This document shows positions 58,930 through 64,000 of a DNA stretch of 64,000 bases, piece by piece. Position numbers and translations under genes: made by a program. The DNA is from Chelonoidis abingdonii. Its lineage: Eukaryota; Chordata; Testudines; Testudinidae. Position 1 is the first letter of the stretch; each line of letters starts with the position of its first letter. Where the stretch lies: assembly GCF_003597395.2 (NCBI RefSeq), contig NC_133782.1, positions 6,719,609-6,783,608 on the forward strand. The letters are read 5' to 3'. The notes under the pieces are model-generated. The model was not told the DNA's origin. It saw only the letters and a list, made by a program, of their open reading frames with translations, and did no database searches.

Positions 58930-59625
58930 TGGCAGGTCTACTGAGCCCCTAAAGCATGGTTTGGAGGAAACATCCCCTGTCTGCTAAAAACTCCAGGACT
59001 AGCTCTCCACCTTTTTTTTTAACTTTGTGCTGTCATTAACCAACTGGAGGTAAAATGTGAGTGGCTTACACTTTGCACAGATGTGACATACCAGGTACAA
59101 GACAGATCCATCATGTTTCCTGTGCTGAAAGCACAGATTTTAATAAAATCTCTTCTTTAAAAGTTCAATGAGGATGATGAGTGACTTGCAGAGTCACAAT
59201 CTGCCTTGAGTTTATCCGAGGCAGAGGGCGGTTGGGGTGCCATGTACCCTGTACCAGTTCAATGCCTGGCATGGTGTGTATCTAACCCCATGTACCAGGC
59301 AGACTGGGCTTCACCCACTCCTTGCCCACTTGCTTAGGAGAGGGAATAGCAGCCCTGTGGAGACTCCATGCCATCCTGGCAATGCTGGTACCTGGTGCAA
59401 GGAAGTATGGGGTAAGTGCACAGGAGAGGCCATAATCTGGCCCAGCATAAGATTTGTGAACTTTGTGTGCTAATCTGTATTTCTTATGTAAATCAAAGCC
59501 CAGCAGAGGATGCGAATCCGTCCTATGTCACCTGGCACAGAACCCTTGGCTTATTTTATTTTTAAGCAACAGCTGAATTTTCAGGAAGAGCCATGTGTGT
59601 TTCATTTCCCCATCTGTGGCATCCT
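58930..59625. other. No feature recognised
   Basis: Unique-looking sequence. Confidence 0.35.
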
Positions 59626-59635
59626 TTCTAGGAAT

Positions 59636-59705
59636 CATAGACATGCAGGGCTGAAGGGGACCTCAAAGAGGTCATCTAGTCTATCCCCCTCCACTAAAAC
59701 AGGAT
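59636..59705 (-). mobile_element. CR1/SINE 3' tail, minus strand
   Basis: GGAATCATAGACATGCAGGG, CTGAAGGGGACCTCAAAGAG and GTCATCTAGTCTATCCCCCT are the reverse complement of the CR1 3' end. Confidence 0.8.
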
Positions 59706-59794
59706 TACATTATAAAATCACATGATGAAACAAAACATCTAGTGTATTTATTATAACCAAACACCCCAAAGTTTTAAACCTGTATTGGAAAATC

Positions 59795-59890
59795 TGGCCC
59801 AGTGCCACAGTTTCCTAATCTGCAAAATGGGGATGATAATATTTATCCAACTTGTAAAGTGCTGTAATATGCTCAGGTGAGAAGATCTAA
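59795..59890 (+). mobile_element. MIR/CORE-SINE core and tail
   Basis: CACAGTTTCCTAATCTGCAA, then AATGGGGATGATAATATTTA and AACTTGTAAAGTGCTGT follow the MIR tail. Confidence 0.65.
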
Positions 59891-59924
59891 GGAGGAGATG
59901 TCATGCTTAGTACTTAGTCCTGGC

Positions 59925-59990
59925 ATTAGTGCAGGGGACTGGAGTAGATGACCTCTCGAGGTCCCTTCAGGTCCTATAATTCTATGTCTT
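59925..59990 (+). mobile_element. CR1/SINE 3' tail, plus strand
   Basis: GCAGGGGACTGGAGTAGATG, then ACCTCTCGAGGTCCCTTCAG and TCCTATAATTCTATG is the CR1 terminal sequence with its ATTCTATG end. Confidence 0.85.
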
Positions 59991-59999
59991 CACTGACTG

Positions 60000-61735
60000 A
60001 TAAATCAGAATCTCTCTAAGGACAACATAAAGTAGAAAAAAATTAAAAATGGAAAATGTTTATTTCAAAAATGAAATCAGATAAATAGTATGAAACCGTA
60101 AAATAAAGATTTCATTTCTTTGTGTCTAATGAACACTTTCATTTTATTGTCATACCACCAAAAGGATTTTTTTTTTAAAAAAATAATCAGGTTTATAAAG
60201 AAATAGATTTGTTCTTGCAATAGTTCCTTTGAATTACGTTCCCCTGCTCCGGCCGCCCTTTAAACGGTTCATTCACATCTCCTCTCTCAGTGCTCTCTTA
60301 ATTTTCTTTAATTTAAATTTCCCTTATGAGAAATCAGATATATGCCTGGTTTCTTTCTGAATAGCATTTCTTTTAGACCCTGTAAAGTTGTCCATATTTT
60401 TCCTCTCCAAATGTATGTGCTGATCTTCTGTGTTCTTTAATATCTTTCAGGAGATTTCCATTCTCTGCATCAAGTCTTCCTAAATTGTCTCTTTAATCCC
60501 CAGGTTCTTAGTGCTTGGCAATGCTACTTGTTCTGAAGTGCTGCGATGGGAAGGTGGAGTTTTCTTCTCATTAGCTGCTTTTTACATTCACCTCCTTTGT
60601 TTGTGTATCTTCTTTAGATCCCTTCCCTTTGTGGGCATGGCTTTGCTGTTGCGAAGTGTTAATGAGCCTCTGGCAGGGATGACATCTGTGACAGAGGACA
60701 TTAGGTTTTGAAAATGTACTTCTTGTGTTATGAGGCCTGTTACCTCATTTGAGCAGCAACTGAAGCTTTTAAAGAGCAAAGACAAAGGAAACACTAGCTT
60801 AGGACTGCTAGTGTTTTTGTCATGACGGAAGTCCAAGGAAGGGAATAGGGGAGGGGGAAGGGGGAGATATGAAACAACATTTGTAAAGGGGGAGGAGAAA
60901 GAGAGGGATATGGTGAATTTATTTGAAAATACTGTGAGTCACTTAAACAAATACCTGGCATAGGAATAAACTGGTATAGAATACATCAGTGGCACATCCA
61001 TCTGTTTAGATCCTTTATATTTGATTCCATAGTCATGGCTGTCAGAGGAAGGAATAAAACTGTTAAAGCCGTGCAATCATAGGCACGTAGGCTGCATCTT
61101 ACTGAGCAGATTAAACTAGTGATTTAGATGTCAGCGGGTCACGACCATCATGATGTTCCTATGTTGTCAAAGAAAAGAGGGGTAGATCCCAGCTAGATGG
61201 GATGGTGGATGCCAGTATGGGAAGGGTTGATTCACCCCTACATTACTGCAGGGTGACACCAGCGTGACCCAATTGGAATCTGGTGGATCAAGGCCTTAGT
61301 CTTAATTCCAGCAGCGAACACCTGTTATTTCAGAGGAAAGTGAATGTACCTGGATAACTGTTCAATGCTTTATAAATACGGAGGAACCGAGCTTGTTCTA
61401 GACCTATCTGACTTTGCTGCTCTTGTTCCATCAGAGAGCTTGGGCTTCTTTGGCCACATGCACTACACCTCTCTTGGAAGAACCATCCTGATAAAGTAGC
61501 ACTTCCAGATATGAGTCGCCATTAAAGTTTTTCTAATAAAATAACATGTAGTGCCCAGGAACTTTGACATATGTTTGAGAAATCTGTAAGCAAACTATTT
61601 GTCAGGATGTAGATATTTGTGGAAAAGTAAAAAGCCCAAGTGGTGGACGTAGTTTGAGAACCACTGGATTAATCCCCGGTCTAGGGGTGAGGAAGTCCTG
61701 CATACTAATCCCACCTATGCCACTGACTGATTAGC
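60000..61735. other. No gene recognised; purine-rich tract 60832-60908
   Basis: AT-rich at 60.0-60.35 kb and a GGGGAGGGGGAAGGGGGAG purine run near 60.85 kb. No repeat family was assigned. Confidence 0.4.
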
Positions 61736-61739
61736 TGTT

Positions 61740-61960
61740 CATTACATAGGTAAGTATCATATCCTCGTTTTACATAAAGGGAAACTAAAGTTCAGAGAAG
61801 TTAAGGGTCATATAGCCCAAGGTCATACAATAAGTTAGTGTCAGAACAATTATTATAATATATAGTACAAAATTGGATGTACAGGTTTGAAAATTTAGGC
61901 CAAGATCTCCCAACCACTAGGTTTATGTCTCAACCACTAGGCCACAGTGCCTTCTGGCAA
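61740..61960 (-). mobile_element. MIR/CORE-SINE, minus strand, with an inserted AT-rich piece
   Basis: GTTTTACATAAAGGGAAACT, AAAGTTCAGAGAAGTTAAGG, GCCCAAGGTCATACAATAAG and CAACCACTAGGCCACAGTGC are MIR in reverse. About 60 bases of unrelated AT-rich sequence sit inside. Confidence 0.75.
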
Positions 61961-61964
61961 GTTC

Positions 61965-64000
61965 CTTCCACTTTCTGAGCCTTCAAGTCTTAGTCTGTAG
62001 TTGTTGTTTTTGGGTTATTTTTATTACAGTAGCACCTAAAGAGCTCCATCACGTACAAACACAGCTCAAAACCACAGTTCCTAGCTGAGCAGAGTGGTCT
62101 GGTGAATTACACATAAACTATTAATCAGGAGACCCCGGTTTCAGTCCCAGTTTGCTGTGGAAGTGGGAAGAGCCCCTTGCCAGGAAGAAGCATGCGCTTT
62201 GATAGCTACACAGAGACATTCCCAGTGTTGCCCTGGATTTGAGGGGTGTGTATACCCCAGAATGTGATCAGGCTAATTGCAACCAAATTATGTGCATTCA
62301 GCCACCATGAATTAATGAACTAGAACACCACGTAGTCAAGGGTTAATTTGGAGACAGGCTTTTAGAAACAAGGTCAAATCTAGCTGGCAGTTTCTGCTAA
62401 TCAGAATGGGAGGAGGGGACAGACAAGTAGAGAACTGAGTCTGGAAAAGCTTAGTGGTTGGGAAACCTTGAGTCTAGACCCTCTGATATTAAAAGTTTAT
62501 TGAAAGTTAGAAAAGTGGTGATCTAGTAGGGGTCATTATGACCTATGTGTTTTGTAGAAGTTAGTTATAAAAAAGGAGCTAATAGAGTGTACTTGGGAGC
62601 AGTCCTCTGAAGCCATCTTCAGAGACATTTTTCCTGACACCCTTTCTCCACAGTGGGAGAGCAACTGGCCACTGCGAACCTGCAATTTATTACTCAATAC
62701 TGTTCTGGATGTTAGGTAAATATCTGGGATGTTCTAAACCTATTGCTTATGTCTGTATGTGCTTAAATTTAATACACTGCAGCGTTAGACAAGAGCACAC
62801 TGACTTGCATTACTCCTTGATCAGACAGAATTGCTGAGTTCCTGTTGCCTCTGTACACCATCTGGAGTGAAATAGTTAAATTGCCCTTCCTGGGAGTTCT
62901 GAAAACCCCGGATAACACCAGGGTGACAGAAGGAAGATAGAGCAACATTGGTGATGCTGGAAATTGACATAATTGCTATGGCTGAAGTAGCCTTACAAAC
63001 GTTTACCATGGTTCCGCCACTAAAAAGGGCAGGCTGGAGATTCCATTCAGCAGTGGATCTTGTGGCCTCTGCCTCTGAAATATCCATCCCCCCGCCCCAA
63101 CCCACCATCAGTGCAGAGACTCCGCACATAACCTCCTGGAATCCAGACCAACACCACTTCCATTGCCTGGCTGTTCTCTGGGGCTGTTGTCTAGCCCCTA
63201 GGGGTTTTAAATTCGGTCTCAAACATAGAAGTTCCATGGAATTTCTTTTCCCAGCTTCTGAAAGGCATCCAAATCCCTGTCTGAAAAGTGAAATGAAAAA
63301 TTGGATGGTGCGTGTTTCTGTCATGGAACCAGGTGACTTCAGTGCCTGGAAATATATGGTATTCATGCTGTTTGCATGACAGGTCTCTGCATGTTATAAC
63401 CCTGGCAACAATCAGTGCCATGGAAGCGAGCTAGCCTCTCTTTCATTCCTCTCAACAGCTCTTGATCCCTTTCCTGATTAAGAAAAAGAGCTATTTATGG
63501 GAATAAACAAGGTGACCTCTGTATGGCTGGTTCAGAGTAATAGTAGGCTCATACCCCCTCAGAAAAGATAGAAAAACTCTATGTGCATGTGCATGTGTAA
63601 CTTACATTTAAAATGGAAGAAAATTGTTTAAACAAAAGAGGTGCTAAAATAAAACAATTAACTGGAATTCAAAGATTTTTGCATTCCCAATTACTTCACC
63701 TGCACAGTCTGGGTAAAATAGCCAGCATTTCCAGAGGAAGCACTTTTTGTAGCTTTTAAACTCTAAACAAATATTTTCAATCAACTTTTTTTCCCCTCTA
63801 AAAATCAGTGCCCAATGACCTGCAGGCAGGAGACAGCTAAGGATAGTGTTGCTGACTGCAGAGTGAATGTTATGATTCAACTGTCCCTATGCGATATGGA
63901 TGTCACTGAATCTCTAGTCTCTCTAGAGTAACATGCACAAAAAAGTGCTTCATTAAGGATGGGGGGCAGGTAAAAAAGGGTGACCTGTGCCCTTAAAGAA
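61965..64000. other. No gene recognised
   Basis: A tRNA-like scrap (GGTTTCAGTCCCAG at 62138) is too short to call. Overlapping open frames of 181 codons (minus, 62821-63366) and 143 codons (plus, 62948-63379) cover the same stretch, which argues for chance or an old repeat, not two genes. Confidence 0.35.

Noticed and set aside
60460..60502. Possible exon between TTTCAG and a downstream CCCAGGTT
   Set aside because: The donor is poor, and the short sequence contains stop codons in the relevant frames.
62821..63379. Open frames of 181 (minus) and 143 (plus) codons over the same DNA
   Set aside because: Both strands open at once argues for chance; neither peptide looks like a known domain. 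A decayed repeat is possible.
1..64000. CRISPR arrays, bacterial operons, phage or plasmid features
   Set aside because: Nothing in base composition, frames or repeats supports prokaryotic origin.

Overview
The window is vertebrate nuclear DNA and reads as turtle (Testudines, probably Cryptodira). The basis is its repeats: CR1 LINE copies carrying the turtle-type 3' end, a tRNA-derived SINE of the tortoise Pol III/Cry1 type with a CR1-like tail, MIR/CORE-SINE copies, many TIR-flanked non-autonomous DNA transposons, and a reptile Penelope-like repeat with remnants of a hammerhead ribozyme. There is no bacterial-style gene organisation: open frames are short and overlapping, there are no operons, and CpG is scarce. 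The window is best read as intergenic or large-intron sequence. Species and chromosome cannot be fixed from this alone.

Layout: 1-5.7 kb holds a 131-bp hAT MITE (359-489), a Penelope-like fragment (938-1027), a MIR and a cluster of short hairpins. 5.7-7.2 kb is a 5'-truncated CR1 on the minus strand. 8.0-9.1 kb has a palindromic repeat, a MIR and a 430-bp hAT MITE. 12.0-12.5 kb is a TIR element interrupted by a Cry1-type SINE with its own target duplication. 14-17 kb has palindromic MITEs and a 345-bp TIR element. 20.1-20.3 kb is a Penelope-like copy folded into a 61-bp inverted repeat. 23-26 kb is AT-rich with purine/pyrimidine fold-back repeats. 27.0-27.2 kb has an exon-like segment on the minus strand. 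27.7-28.6 kb is a plus-strand CR1 3' half. 34.2-35.0 kb is a decayed non-LTR retrotransposon C-terminus. 35.8-36.2 kb is a GC-rich repeat, followed directly by a third CR1 fragment. 37.7 kb has a hAT MITE and 38.6 kb a MIR. 38.8-46.5 kb is mostly unique and includes a candidate enhancer at 42.55-42.88 kb. 46.6-46.8 kb is a TIR MITE. 47.13-47.20 kb is the best candidate coding exon (plus strand). 49.2-49.9 kb has a CR1 tail and SINE fragments. 53.66-54.30 kb is a nested pair of MITEs. 58.62-58.92 kb is a 303-bp MITE of the same terminal family. 59.6-60.0 kb has CR1 and MIR tails. 60-64 kb is mostly unique.

No complete protein-coding gene, rRNA, tRNA gene or CRISPR array was found. The most interesting content is the ribozyme-bearing Penelope-like family (three copies in different states of decay), the density of palindromic short repeats, the nested insertions with readable target duplications, and one or two candidate exons. 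All family assignments are from recognition of sequence, not from a search.
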